A stretch of 64,000 nucleotides of DNA from Fragilaria crotonensis (lineage: Eukaryota > Bacillariophyta > Fragilariophyceae > Fragilariales > Fragilariaceae), in contig JAKSYS010000038.1 in assembly GCA_022925895.1 (NCBI GenBank), positions 1 through 64,000 on the forward strand, read 5' to 3'. The stretch's first letter is position 1; each line of letters starts with the position of its first letter. The translations under genes and the position numbers were made by a program. Positions 1 through 11,864 of this stretch are shown here, in pieces. A model generated the notes under the pieces. The model was not told the DNA's origin. It searched no databases and saw nothing but the letters and a program-made list of their open reading frames with translations.

Positions 1-660
1 TGCCCAAACAATTGTGATGACATCATGACCAAAATTGAAACCACCCTCCTGCCATATGTTTTCACTTTGGGACCAAGGAGACATCAAGTGCATGGATCCC
101 ATTTGGATTTTGTTGGACTCCTCTCAGTCCACCATTTCGGTTTTAATGCGTCAAGAGTTTGCGAGATGTGACAAATAGCCGGCATCACAGACGATTCAAA
201 CATGATCAGACACTTTCCCAACCTCTGACCTGTTTGGTTCAATCCTTCATCCATCACCAACATCTTGCCATTGATACATGTGAGAAAAGAATGCTGCGTC
301 ACCATGGATACTGGTGCAGTTACCTCTATTTTTGTTGTGCATCATATTGACGGCTCCCTCACGGAATTGCCAAACAGCCAGCCCTCTGACGTGTGCGTCT
401 TTCAGCCTGCTGGTTTGCCAATGAGTGAATGCAACCTGCTACTGAGCCATCTTAAAAAGCTCAGTTTCAATGCCATTCCCTATGATTGCAATCGGTATGT
501 GCAATCGCGGTCACCTGGTATGTTGATGATTTAAAGATCTCTCCTTTACGTCCAGACGTGGTTACCAGATTGACCGAAGATATCGAGAAACTTTTTTTCA
601 GTAACCCTAATCCCTACATCAACGTATGGGTCTACTAGGACAAGTTACAAGTACTCTACT
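1..660 (+). mobile_element. Copia-type reverse transcriptase fragment (fossil)
   Basis: The stretch around 430-590 reads as the catalytic part of a Ty1/copia reverse transcriptase. A YVDD box is followed by LKIS, and a short Leu/Lys-rich helix and an NPYD-like motif precede it, in the order usual for diatom Copia RTs. Nothing clear is seen in the first 250 bases, and the fragment runs off the window start, so its true extent is unknown. It is broken by several changes and no protease, integrase or LTR accompanies it here. It is a separate copy from the element at 5.9-13.2 kb, which carries its own RT remnant. Confidence 0.6.
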
Positions 661-729
661 GTCGTAGCTAGAGTACTCGGAGTAAGCGTTTGGCGATCTC
701 CTCGAAGTCAATATGTGTATTCATAGCTG

Positions 730-766
730 GTACAATACCAGGTACCAGGTACTACCAGGTACTACG
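730..766. repeat. GTAC/GGTACC-type short repeat
   Basis: A cluster of GGTACC and AGGTACTACC words in the spacer before the carbonic anhydrase gene. The same kind of word recurs in most spacers of this window. Nothing else is recognisable between about 661 and 950. Confidence 0.6.
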
Positions 767-950
767 CCAGCATTTGCGTATATCTATTCACATTGCCATA
801 TACTCACAATTCATCGAGCGACGAGCATACCGCAAAGCGTGCATAGCCCCCTGTTCGACCAATGACAACGATGAGCAAGAAACAAAAGGAGCTGTCAGCA
901 TCCACCATCCACATGCTGGTGGAATTCGCCAGCTCGATTGAGGCAAACGC

Positions 951-1759
951 ATGATCATGACGAATGGAGTTATTATTGTCATTGGAGCTGTTGGTCTCCT
1001 GGTTTTCTTAGCATTTGTCATCCCCCCTGGTTATGACGACAGCTGCGCCGCGTATTCGTACGGTGGAAGCGCTCTGGACTGGGGAGGCATACCATGCAAA
1101 CGAGGTATTGTCAATCAATGTGGTGATTCATATGGTCAAAGTCCAATTAATCTCATGACCAGTGATGAAAATTTTGAGGCCTCCGAGAATGATGTAGTCA
1201 TCGTTTCTGACAACATGTCATGCCAAGATGAGTTAAACGTCGTTCACAACAAACTTCTATTCCCAGAATCTTGTTCCCGACTATCAGCTTGGCGAGCCTG
1301 GAGTATCGCCTTAGGCAGCTTCATTTCCACGTCGGAGGAAGCGAGCACACCGTTGATGATTTCCGATTCGATGGTGAGCTCCATCTCGTTCAAGAGGGTC
1401 TATCAGGTTTTGTCGTTATCGGAGTATTTCTAGATTCATCGCAAGATGAGGCAAACGAGGATCTTGAGTTCATCCTGGAAATCTACGAAGGTGGAGCGCA
1501 TCGACGACTGGCGAACGAAGCCTGGAATCCATACAGTTTGGTTCAATCGCTTAACACCTACTTTACCTATCAGGGTAGTCTCACTACACCACCGTGTAGC
1601 TCTGGCATTCGGTGGATTGTCACACAAGAACCGCTTGCCATTTCTCAAGATCAATTAGGGCGACTCGCAGCTTTGTATCCATATGTGCCGAACTATCGGC
1701 CACTACAAGCGAGAGGTTCGCGACAGGTTATTCAATACTCGTCGGACAAGTTAAGGTGA
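951..1759 (+). CDS. Alpha-class carbonic anhydrase, membrane-anchored or secreted
   Basis: Alpha-carbonic anhydrase interconverts CO2 and bicarbonate; in diatoms the class serves carbon concentration in secretory or plastid-surrounding compartments. The N-terminus (ATG at 951 or 957) carries one hydrophobic segment, residues about 6-25, fitting a signal peptide or anchor. QSPINL lies at residues 63-68. Further on come the zinc-site HFH followed by SEHT, then ELHLVQ with the third His ligand, and the family signature YQGSLTTPPC. The first part (to about 1240) and the second part (from about 1241) are in different frames. A single missing base would keep about 62 residues between QSPINL and HFH, as in the family. 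A 50-nt GT-AG intron at 1217-1266 also restores frame but would shorten this to about 46, so I favour a one-base loss. The stop is TGA at 1757-1759. The family call is firm, the gene model is not. Confidence 0.85.
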
Positions 1760-2441
1760 ACGACCGCCCCCGGTTAGCGAACACATACTCGAGTTACGCC
1801 TCAACTGCATGCGTTCTAGTCGTCTGCAGGGCTAGTTTGCTTGTACTCCAGGACATTTTGTTGCGCACATTAAATTGCTCCCACCCTCCGAGGTGCTACG
1901 GCAAGTTCATTACTACACTCGTGCCGCGATTCCGAAGAGCGCTAACAAACGAAGAACGATTGCCGTCGCGATTTGCCATCTGAAAACCAACTTGGTGAAC
2001 AGCGGACTGCTGATTCGCTGTAGTCGACGATCGAATACACTTTTCATGCATACTTTTGTTATCGAGTGGTCTGCTCCAGCACAACCGAAGCTGCGGTACT
2101 TCCTGAACGTTGTGGAACTGTTTGACGATGGTCTGTCGTCATGGAAGGTGGTGAATCTCAAGATCAGTTCCGGACAAGGGCATCAGGCGGTCGCGTGTAA
2201 CTCAGATGTGCCTTTCCGGGTGCTCCCTGATAGAGACGATCCTCTGCCGCTTCAGACCTAGACGTACGGTAAACATAACTTTAGTTTGGCTGTCATATCC
2301 CTGGCTGCGCTAGGAATTGAAGACCATTCAACAAGTGTACGTTTATTATTAACCCAGCATACTGTAGTACCTAACAAATAATCAAGCAAACAGTATCCGT
2401 GCATCGGAGATCCAGTAAACAGAATCCTCTTCCCTGGTCTC
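1760..2441. other. Spacer with one unplaced 128-codon reading frame
   Basis: Nothing is recognised here. A plus-strand reading frame at 1875-2261 is open for 128 codons but shows no motif, signal peptide or repeat that I know, and overlaps two shorter antisense frames. It could be chance. Confidence 0.3.
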
Positions 2442-3261
2442 CTATGCCGCCATGGTTTTGACGTACTTGCTCTCCGAAATCTCTCTCAAAACAAAGATTT
2501 CGCTCGGCATACACTGTGGACGCTGGCTGCGGCACTCATCCAGCATGGAAAATGGGGTAACATACCCATGGCTGCGAAGAAGTTGACGAACTGCCTCGTC
2601 CTTCTGTACGTTGGTGCCGTCCATCTCGATCACAAACATGTCGATGGGAACACTCCAGTCAAAGGTTTCGAGGACGGTTAGCTCCCTCCTCTACATCCAA
2701 GTAGAACAAGTCCACATGATCAATCTCATTCTTCTGGAACAATTCTGATAGCATCATGCATGGCACCTCCACCAATGCGGCGGACGCGTCGACAAATCTA
2801 TCTTTGTGAATATCGCTCATGTCCTGTGCAGCACCACCCGTAGCACCATTTTTGGCAGGTTGAAAAGAGATGGATTTTCCAGGACAAATTGCTCCGAAGA
2901 CATTGGTAGCGTCGGGTCGGTTCACAACCATCTTCGCGTAATTGTCGGGAAATGCTTCAACCAGAAGGGCTCGCCAATTGAGAGCATATTGAAAGAACCA
3001 AGAGTTACTGAAGGTTTTTCCATCAAAGCCCCCCATCTCGACGATAACACCATCGCACTTGGGATCTTTTGCGAAGAAAGCATTGTAGACAACTTCGTCC
3101 TCCATGTACTGAGAGAGATACGGGACATTCGGGGTTGCGAGGCACTTCTGTGTGATTGTCTTAGGATCAGCATGGCCAGGTCGTAGAAATTGACACTCAA
3201 CAACCACCAGGCTGGAAAGGAAAGCAGAAAGCGCGCATAAACGAAGGGTGAAAGCAGGCAT
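2442..3261 (-). CDS. FkbM-type methyltransferase, secretory, with a frame change
   Basis: The start at 3261 is chosen because a clean signal peptide follows (Met-Pro-Ala-Phe, then about 18 mostly hydrophobic residues ending near VVVECQ). The body carries the SAM-binding FkbM pattern: VIVEMGGFDGKTFSNS, then ALLVEAFPDNY, and further on LFYLDVE. FkbM-domain proteins methylate small molecules or sugars; many eukaryotic secretory members have no known substrate. Just after YLDVE the frame is lost near 2680. The downstream frame (2442-2680) continues the expected domain with ELTVLETFDW, then a Met-Phe-Val-Ile-Glu-Met-Asp strand. One extra G in a GAGGAGGGAG run would explain it. About 270 residues in all. 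This is either a recent pseudogene or a consensus error. Confidence 0.75.
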
Positions 3262-3937
3262 GGTGATGGTTTTGAGTTGATCTTCACTTGAATGAGGTTG
3301 GTAAGCTGGGCTTCGTTGAGTGAAGATTGTGATGACCCCTATTGGCCACAATGACGCAATGCTCGATGTCGTTTTGACTACCGCCTGTATCATATGGGTT
3401 CGTACCAGGTAGGTCATTGCGTAAGTCGAAAGTCACGGAAAGGGTGTACTCGGACATTCGATGGATGACTCTTGACTTTTCCAAGACATACTCTAGCTCC
3501 AATGCGGCGGTTCGAGTGCACGCACGGTTTCAGGAAAATTCGTGCCAGTCTTTTTGACATTCACTATCGTAGCTCGTAGTAGTAATTTCACGTATTACTG
3601 TACTACGAGAATTAGAACATTCTCCGTATAAAAAATTCTCACTCGTCCTCCTTCCACATTGAGTGACCATGGCATCCCCCATTACATCGCACAGCACCTA
3701 CCATAACTTTGCCTTCAATATGATAATGACATAATGAATCATGTACACATTGTGTTGCGCTCCATTCTTGAGTCCGGATGCCTTGCATTTCTTCTAGTTG
3801 GTGCTACTCGATACTACCGGTACTTCTCGGCTTCTACATTAACAGTCAAGAATAAATACACATGAACGTCGATTGGATCGGTGAAGGGCATTGCTGATCC
3901 AGTTGGCAACCCAGTTGGTTGAGGCGAAGGGATATGA
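3262..3937. other. Spacer, no gene seen
   Basis: The upstream region of the FkbM gene and beyond. AT-rich, with GTAC/TAGTA words near 3560-3610 and 3800-3840. No convincing reading frame. Confidence 0.4.
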
Positions 3938-4480
3938 CTAGATGAGCGACGGCAAAGTACTGCTGGGAGAAGCAAATGGGTGATGGCTCGGCACCGTTGA
4001 GGGCACGCTGGAGCCAGAACTAGGGTAGCTTGAAGGAGCCATATTTATGGATGGACGGGATGTCGGGGTGTCAGACAGTTGCAACGATCCGAGTGGAGAA
4101 GTACTTGGAAATGACCACGGGTCCGCACTTGATGACAGTGCACCTGTTGGGACCTCAGACCCGACTGAAGGTCCTCGGGAAACACTTGGAGAACCAGATG
4201 CCTTGGTGGGGTAGAGTTGATGATGACATTGGCGTTTGTTGTGCCTGTGAATTGCCATCCATCAATGATGAGTTGTTAAGGTTGGTTGTCGGCACCGAAG
4301 TGGGAGCACTCGTTGGAATAGACGCATGCTTCGCACTGTGGCGAGAAACGCTAGCGCCCACTGGATATTGACATCATGACCTTGGGGGTGTCCGCTATCC
4401 TTAGCGATGGACAGCAATGCACAATTACATGTGACTGGGTGCAAGGATGCGTGGATCCGTAACTGCATCCAACTTGACAT
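3900..4480 (-). pseudogene. Remnant of a Ser/Pro/Thr-rich (PSxxPS) extracellular protein
   Basis: Two overlapping minus-strand frames (3938-4258 and 4155-4361) are rich in Ser, Pro and Thr with spaced PTSAPTSVPTT and GPSVGSEVPTG motifs. This low-complexity style is common in diatom surface and frustule-associated proteins. Further upstream (about 4440-4480) a frame reads KLDAVTDPRILAPSH, a Cys-poor linker-like piece. No single frame stays open, and no signal peptide or globular domain remains. I read it as a decayed gene; a gene with small introns is less likely. Confidence 0.45.
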
Positions 4481-5930
4481 TCAATTCTTCTGCTGCTTGT
4501 TCTTCATGGTCATGATAGGCATCAATGATCTCAATGCTTTCCTCTTACCAGATGTTTAATAAGAGGCAATTATTTTGATGATGATCTGCTGTTGAGGAAT
4601 CCTTGGTGTCATGAAACACAGGCAGATCAACTTGTTGAAGAACTGTGGGCAAAATCTCATCAAGGATGCCCCCTAACCCCTAACCTCATCATAAAGGGAA
4701 TTATTCAGAGACTGCTGTTTGAGCCCACTAAGACAGCTTTACAGAATATGTTTGGTATGTTTCCCAGTATAAGCTTGGTGGAATCTGACTTTGATTTCAT
4801 CAGTTGCTGGTGAAGGATCCTTTTAGGATGAGGCATTTCCAAACAGCACCTACTACAATGAATCACTTTTCCATTGCACGCAAGCAAGAACACAGAAACA
4901 TTGGAGAGCCTTTCAACATAGTAATTTGTACATCAATTGAAAGAAAGGAGGTACTTTTAGGCTCTTAATGGTGAGTAAACAATGCCAATTTACCGGTAGT
5001 AATTCCTCCATTTAACCCGATAATAATTTTTCAAATCTCACAAATTCAGTGATTTTTCGGTTATGTTCAAGCTCCGGACTAAAGAAAGGGAGTGGTGACG
5101 TGTTGACGTGGTGACCTCCTGGTGTTACTACCAGTACAGTACGTAGTGCACGCTACCATGAAGTAATAGTCTACGGTGGTACTGCATATAGTAGTAATGA
5201 TACAACTGTGGCCTACATACTGAAGGACTGGAGTACAAGTACAAAATTTGCGCAATTGATTTAATGTATCCATATATATAACAATCAGCTAGAAGCAGTA
5301 TGACAGTGTACTGGCACTCTAAGCTCTAAGGTACACAGTCTCACTCTTTGGATTAGTATCTTTTATGATGTCCTTTTATAGCACATTTTCCTATTTTGTA
5401 CGACCGATTTTACTCAGCTCATCAGACCCAACCGCTCTGGGATGGGCAATGACAACGCCATGCTACCCATCATTCCATGATTTGTAGAATGTCCGTGGGA
5501 GACTCTGCATATTCTCAAATCATGTGGTGTGTTCTACGTTCCGGATGCCTTGTTGGTAAGCCTTGAACTGCCCTCGTCTTCCATTGAACTCGAACATAAT
5601 ATATGGATCATGTAGCCTGGAAGAGTATCCGGTGGTCTCCGCATCCCGATACATCTGCCTGTCAAACGAAACGAGACAACCTCGACGAGACCCAAGGGGC
5701 GCCTTGACCCATGTCCATACCATCATGCTGGATGAATTCTATACGGACTACTGTGAGTCACTTCTGAACACCAGCAGGACATATATTTCTATAATCCGGT
5801 GATTAATATGTCCTGGCACAACCGATATCATGCCTAATTCAACCACGGTTGAACGGATCAACGGACCACCAGCCATCCGAAAGGTTTTGGATCAACAACC
5901 GTTGGTGGTTTCTCATCCTTACTCTTTTTG
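4481..5930. other. Repeat-rich spacer, no intact gene
   Basis: Only short reading frames. One at 4592-4813 (plus, 73 codons) and one at 5520-5726 (minus, 68 codons, rich in Arg and Tyr) are open but unrecognised. The stretch 5100-5300 is dense in GTAC and TAGTA words. Near 5380-5420 there is a sequence resembling 13236-13290, described under findings. Confidence 0.3.
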
Positions 5931-8490
5931 TTAAGACCACTCCGGTCAACATGAAGAATGCAGCAATGCGAGCAGTCATGACCCGCATTGGTTTTGTCGA
6001 GGCTGCCGCCCAAGCCCTCATTGGAAGAACAGGGCCTGGACACATTTGAGGAAATCAAACTGCATGGTGATGATGAAATTGCAGCCTCATCAAGGTGATC
6101 TGCCGCCCTGAGGAGGGGGTCAATCCCAGCCCTATTGGGAGGCCATGAATCAACAGGCTGAAAGCCATCTCAAACTTGTACTTGCATTTTATCTACAACA
6201 CCAAGCTCGGAATAGCAAGATGGCCAACGCCCCAGATGTAACCTTTCATGCAATCGGAGAAGTTCGTGAACTCCATGAGTTCGAGGCTACATACAAGAAG
6301 CCAGAGGATCTCCCATCTGTCAACGCCACGGATGGGCCAAGGACAATTGAGGCAATTGACGAATACCTTTGGTCAGTACTGGGGGAACGTAAAATCTCAC
6401 TCGCCTACGTCATCCGCACGCCAGACAACCAAGATTGGCCCGCCAACGCCGTATATATTTCGGAACTCAAGGCAGGTGGAAAGCGAGATGCAATCGAAGA
6501 TTGCTTGCTACTACACCGAGGAACAAGAATGAGTTTGCTGCCAAGCAACTCAAACGCGGTCTCAAGCCTGCCGCCAAGGATGGTAAGGTCCACCAGGGCG
6601 GTGGAAATAAAGTTAAGGGCAGCTGAGGTCATTAAGAATCTCTGGAAGGCAATGAATTGCCACGACTCTCAATTGGCAAAGCAAACGAGTGACACAGGAG
6701 TCAATGACAATCAAACGGTTGTCTCCACCAACTCTGCCTTTGAGGAGGAATCAGCACCTGCAGAGAAGGCAAAAGTTGTTACAAAACGCAGAAATGCCGC
6801 CCTCACTCGCCAGAAGAAGGTCAACCTAAATGACCTTATGGGGACTAGCAATGCGGTCTGGCAATCACTATGTTCAATGGACACCTCGGTCTCTATGGTC
6901 CTTAACAAAAGTATAACCGATTTGGACTCGCACGCCGACCAGTGTGCCGAAGGAAGCAATGCTCTGATTGTACACGATAACGACCGACCAGTGGTCAACG
7001 TAAAGTGCCGCAACCCCGATGGTCCCATCTATAAAGACATGCAAATAGTCACCGGTGCTTTAGCATACAATGACTCAGTGGCTGGTAAGACTGTCACTTA
7101 GTAGCTTGTCAGCAATCAGGCAATCTACCTTCCCAGCATGATCAGCTACAACCTGCTTCTGACATTCCGATTTGGTTGAATGACGGTATTGTAGACAACT
7201 GCCCTCATTTCTTCTTACTAAGTGACCATATTACCAAACTGACACACTCGATTGTAATTCCCCTTGACAGCACCGCTCAAACTTATGTTATACCACTTTC
7301 ACTGAATGGCGTATTATCTTCTTTCTTTCCAACACGCAAACCAATTGTTGCGGAGTACGAATCACTACCGCACTTTTCCCTAACAAGCGACAAGCTGACA
7401 TATGATCCGTACGATGTCTCATTTGCCCAGCAAGAGGAGACAAAATGAAATACATGTCGCACAGGGGACCGTACAGGCGCTCCGCCTCCATCGCACCGCC
7501 TTTGCACTGTCTCCAACATGTCTTCAACCGTTAACCATGATGGCCTGCCCCTGTCATTTTGACAAACTATGCCGACTCTTGATATCTTTTCCGTCTCTGG
7601 CATGGTAAGCACCACGTTGGCAGGGAACATGCCTTCTCCCGGTAAACAATTTGAGGCTCGTACATGACTGGCACTTAACCTTGGCATCAACCTCCAAACT
7701 GCCAAACGAATGATCAATGCGACGACTCAGCGTGGAGTTCGATTTGTCCGACATTCATCCTTGTCGTGGCGCGTCATTACAAACGATAGGCAGCACCGAT
7801 ATAAGCAACTACCCATAAACTGCTTCACCGACACATCATTGAGATCTAGTAACACAGCCTCGCCCCGCAATAACAAGTATGCCCAAATCTTGGCGACTCC
7901 GGACGGCTGGTGCCGAGCGTTCCTTATGCCAAAGAAGTCCCTCGCGCACAAAGGACTATCTCAACTTGTCCATAGGGAAGGCACCTCGAACACCATCATC
8001 ATGGACGGTGCACGGGAACAGACCATGCTGGGTTTGTTTTGAAAGAAGTATTGAGAAGTTGGTGTTTGAGTACGACAAACGGAACCGCACACACCGTGGG
8101 CGAATGCCGCAGAAGCCGCAATCCGTGAACTAAAGAAAGGCATCGGTTGGAAAATGGTTAGCTAGGCTGCACCTAAGCGCCTCTAGGATGATTGCCTTGA
8201 ATGCGAGACGTATGTCAGATCTCATATGGCACCACACAACATCTATCGAGCTACTTGATGGGCAAGTGCCAGAGACCATCGTCAGTGGTGAAACTGCCGA
8301 TACATCACCTTTTTGTTGTTGAATTGGTACAAGTGGGCATTATTCCGTGACATGTCTGTCACTTACCCAGATGACATCATAATAGTAGGCCGCAACTTTG
8401 ACCCCGCCATTGATATTGGCCCTGCAATGACTCGCAAGATATTGAAGGAAAATGGGCAAGTCGTGTACAAAAAACCTCAGATCTAATTTC
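5930..8490 (+). mobile_element. Broken Copia (Ty1-type, diatom) element, left part: gag, protease, integrase
   Basis: Reading frames in series match a diatom Copia polyprotein. A gag start reads NMKNAAMRAVMTRIGF near 5950, then a gag body with ERKISLAYVIR (about 6390). The aspartic protease carries DLDSHADQCAEG and ALIVHDNDRPVVNV (6920-7000). The integrase catalytic core and downstream region runs at 7700-8480, ending in DIGPAMTRKILKENGQVV. The element is broken in many places and cannot be active. Its coding order stops near 8490 and resumes at about 11865, the gap being filled by another element. Flanking LTRs are not clearly recognisable. Confidence 0.85.
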
Positions 8491-11400
8491 ACGTGCTGCC
8501 TCTTCTTTCATGATGTAAAAGGTCAACTCACACGACCAGATACGATCCGAAGGGCACCATGTCCAGTAACCTTGCTTTCCCAACTTGTTTCTTCTTACCG
8601 TACCGGTGCAAAATATGACCGTATACTAGATCAAACTCCCGATATAGCTTTTTCTTTTGCTCTTCTCGCGCTTTCCCTTAATATTGGCCCATTCACTATT
8701 CACCAATTCCAAGTGACCCAAAGTGGCCAACGCATAGTATGTTTGTGTTCCTCTTGTAATAGTAACCCTTGGACTCTGGGCTCTAAGTGGTTTCGCTTTG
8801 CATAGACCTAGCGTAACGCAGACTCTATCTCCCTCCGCTCCGATATTATTCTGGTTGCCGCGTCTCGGCCGTTTAATTCTTCATTCCTCAAACTTCCATA
8901 GTTTCATCCATTCCTTCCAGATCGCGCATATCAGTTTAATTTGAAAACATTGACCACTCCACCAATCTTGAGTACCTTGATGGGAACGCAACCTTGCATA
9001 ACAATCATCTTGCAATCTACTCCATTCAACACTAAATCGGCCATTGATAAGCAAGTTGTTGCCATCCGATCAAATTCTGTTGACTGATTGCTACCCAAAC
9101 ATTGTTATGAAATGGAATTGGTGAAATGTGAAACACATTCTGTTCTGTGGATACTACCATTCAATTGCTCATTGTTTGGTTCCGCAGATTCCAAAATAGT
9201 GAGGGTTTGGTGTCCTACTATTTGGCATGATGGAACTCAATTACAAGTTGGAAGAAACTGTTGCTCCATTTCAGGCAGCTAGTTGCGTGACCTTTCAATA
9301 TATGGTCTCATGTCTCGATACCTACCAAGCATCCTGGACATGTTCACCTACCGCTGTCGAATTTGTTTAGTCTTTCCAATGTAGGGAGGCACTTGTTTGC
9401 TATCATGGTAATATGTACGGAGTATGCATTTTTTGTTCATGGCATTCATTGCTTTACCGTGGGCTTGCCAATTGATTCTACTATACTACATAATTGCCTC
9501 GGTATACCCGTACTTCTCCCCAGTACGTTCTTGCAATGGTATCGTTGTAGCCCGATGACGAATATCTTGCACGTACTTTGAAGTCTTCGTGCCTTCCGGA
9601 TACACTCATTACTTGGCGACGTCAATGCGAATGGGTGGGCACTTCTGAATTCCGGTTGATATCTTCAGCAAGTTTGTCGGCATCAATGTTGAGCTACGCT
9701 CTTTGACTGAGTCTGTTGTATGCCTTTTGCATGTCTCAGTGACCTTTGACATACTATACTAGTTTCACAAAGGCAGTTGCATGTGGGCACCATTACGTAT
9801 TTCAACGAGTTGATCCCACTCCGGTATTAAAAGGTCAAGTGGTACCTGCCTATTTGTGAGTGTTGCTGGGACTGATGCTGCCGGTCCTTTGTTCTCCTGT
9901 CCGAAGATAGTGTCTAGCATACTTTGGCTATCCGTCCCAATGGTACCATGCCACTCCTCTTCAAACAAATTTGTCTATTCAGATATTCGTATCAAGAACC
10001 TTAAAATGAACAACATGCTGCTGCACTCACCGCAATAAGTGTCCGTTACTTGGCCTCTCGAAGGTCCCATTCCCATTCTTGATGTGCGTTCTCCTTGTGA
10101 CATTCTAATAATCCATCCAAATGAGCCGTTGGCGGTTCCAAGCTTCTCAGAACCATCGCTTCCGGCTTCGAACCCTTGATGTAGTTCCAGACATGCCGTA
10201 CAAGGATCGACAAAGAGTTCTGAATGTCGCATATATCAACCTCCCATGCATCAAGTTGTCGGAGAAAGTCTTCGAAAGTAGCTGCAGTTGGTTGTTTTAG
10301 TGGGGTGATTCTTTGTGAATGACAAATTATCCTCCATTGTTGATCACCTTCTGGCGCTCGGATTTCCACTGGTGGGATTGCTTTTCGCGGTATCTCGTTG
10401 CTCGCTTGATGATATAAATATTTCGCTCAGCATATATTTGTTTAGCTTTGTTGAACGTTCTGCGTTTTATATATTCACCGTCCGACCTTCTGACATAGTA
10501 TAGTCTGGATCAATGCACATAAGCAAATTGGGATATTCAACTTTCATCATTGTATACTAACCACGATCCCAAAGGCTGGATCAGATTGCCGTCGGTTTCT
10601 TAACTCCTCCATAATTTGTTCGCTCTTTTCCATACTTTCCTCATTGCTATTGATGGTGCCTCGTCTTGATACACATTCATCCATCTTGTACAATTAACTA
10701 GCTACTAAACAAAAATTCTTGACCCATATGTTTGGTCTGATCTAACTGATTGCCGTGTGTCATCAATAGATCGGAGAAAGTGAGTTCTCCCACAAATAGC
10801 TGACAGTAATTGAGTCTCTTGATTTCATTTTGGTAGAATTTCCTTGACAATAGCATCCAATGCATTATGATTTCATCATAATGTCATTATAAGCGTGCCA
10901 CTCCTGTCTGATCCAGGTGCAAGCCAGTATCAATAAATGTCAAGTATTCTTGCAGTGAACGCAGCCATTTAGACTCGAGATGTGGGAGATACTCCTGAAC
11001 ATATTCCAAGAGCGGCTTTGAGGTGCCGATGCTATATTGGGCCCACCCAACAACGCATCTGAGTAATTTTCCATCTGTTGTCATCATCCGCCAGTGTCTC
11101 ATAAGAGTTGAATTTGCCCGATGCCTTGTTGATCGTATAATCTCCTGAAGTTGGCTCCTCCATATTCTAACGCACCATAAATGATTGCTCGTTTGGTGTT
11201 GCGATTATAGCCGCATTTGCAATGATAATGGACATCGCTTTCCGCTGGATATTCTTTGCCAGCCAGTTGAGCCTCCGTGAAATACAAGTTTGCCAGAGGA
11301 TGGCCAATAGCCAAAACTTGGTAGATAGCATGCATAGTAATAAAGCATCCATGCCTCTTCTGGCTGGTGTTAGACAACATAGATGCAAAAAAATTGACTG

Positions 11401-11860
11401 ACTTGCTGCTCTTTGACTTCAACTGTCAATATTGCACTTGTTGTGTCCCAGCTGGATCATTATAATGCCCCAAGGTCTTATGCGCTGTGTATGGATTTAG
11501 GTAATCTAGTCCTGAGGATCTTCCCTGATACGGGATCTTTGACAATTAATCTTGATGAGTCGGTGACGAGCATTGGTGCTCCTGTCATGCATAGCCATCA
11601 TGCCATGACATGGCTGATATGAGCACTTTGATAATTCCAATGCCCCTCCTGTAAGTCCAAATCATTCTGCCCATAGCTGCGCATTGTTTTTCAACTCTGC
11701 AATTATTCTCTGTCATGTGATTTCTGATTCATGTTGATCAAGCAAATTGGTTTGACCATTTGAGTCGTCAACAAAACCAACCATCCCAAGTTTCACATTT
11801 TCAGATTGGCTTGGATTTGTGTATGTTGCTTTTGCTGCTTTTTATCATGACAATTGTATA
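8490..11860 (-). mobile_element. 5'-truncated LINE-type retrotransposon fragment inserted in the Copia element
   Basis: Read on the minus strand from 11830 downwards, fragments in several frames match a diatom non-LTR pol. They are an RT core with GMVGFVDDSNGQTN (about 11761-11790), then GGALELSKCSY, an RT thumb region with GYNRNTKRAIIYGALEYGG (11099-11250) and LESKWLRSLQEYLTFID (about 10920-10980). An RNase H-like part has DGSEKLGTANGSFGW (about 10120) and GTIGTDSQSMLDTIFG (about 9900), ending YVKGH and LNIDADKLA near 9680-9760. A C-terminal CPGC-type finger lies near 9300-9400. Many stops and shifts interrupt it. The absence of the RT fingers upstream of 11850 fits 5' truncation. It lies antisense to its host element, and both junctions fall where the Copia coding sequence breaks and resumes. 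LINE class is inferred from RT plus RNase H without integrase. Confidence 0.7.
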
Positions 11861-11864
11861 GAAT

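Noticed and set aside
1217-1266. 50-nt intron in the carbonic anhydrase gene
   Set aside because: It restores frame but removes about 17 residues from a region of constant length in the family; a single-base loss fits better. Kept only as an alternative.
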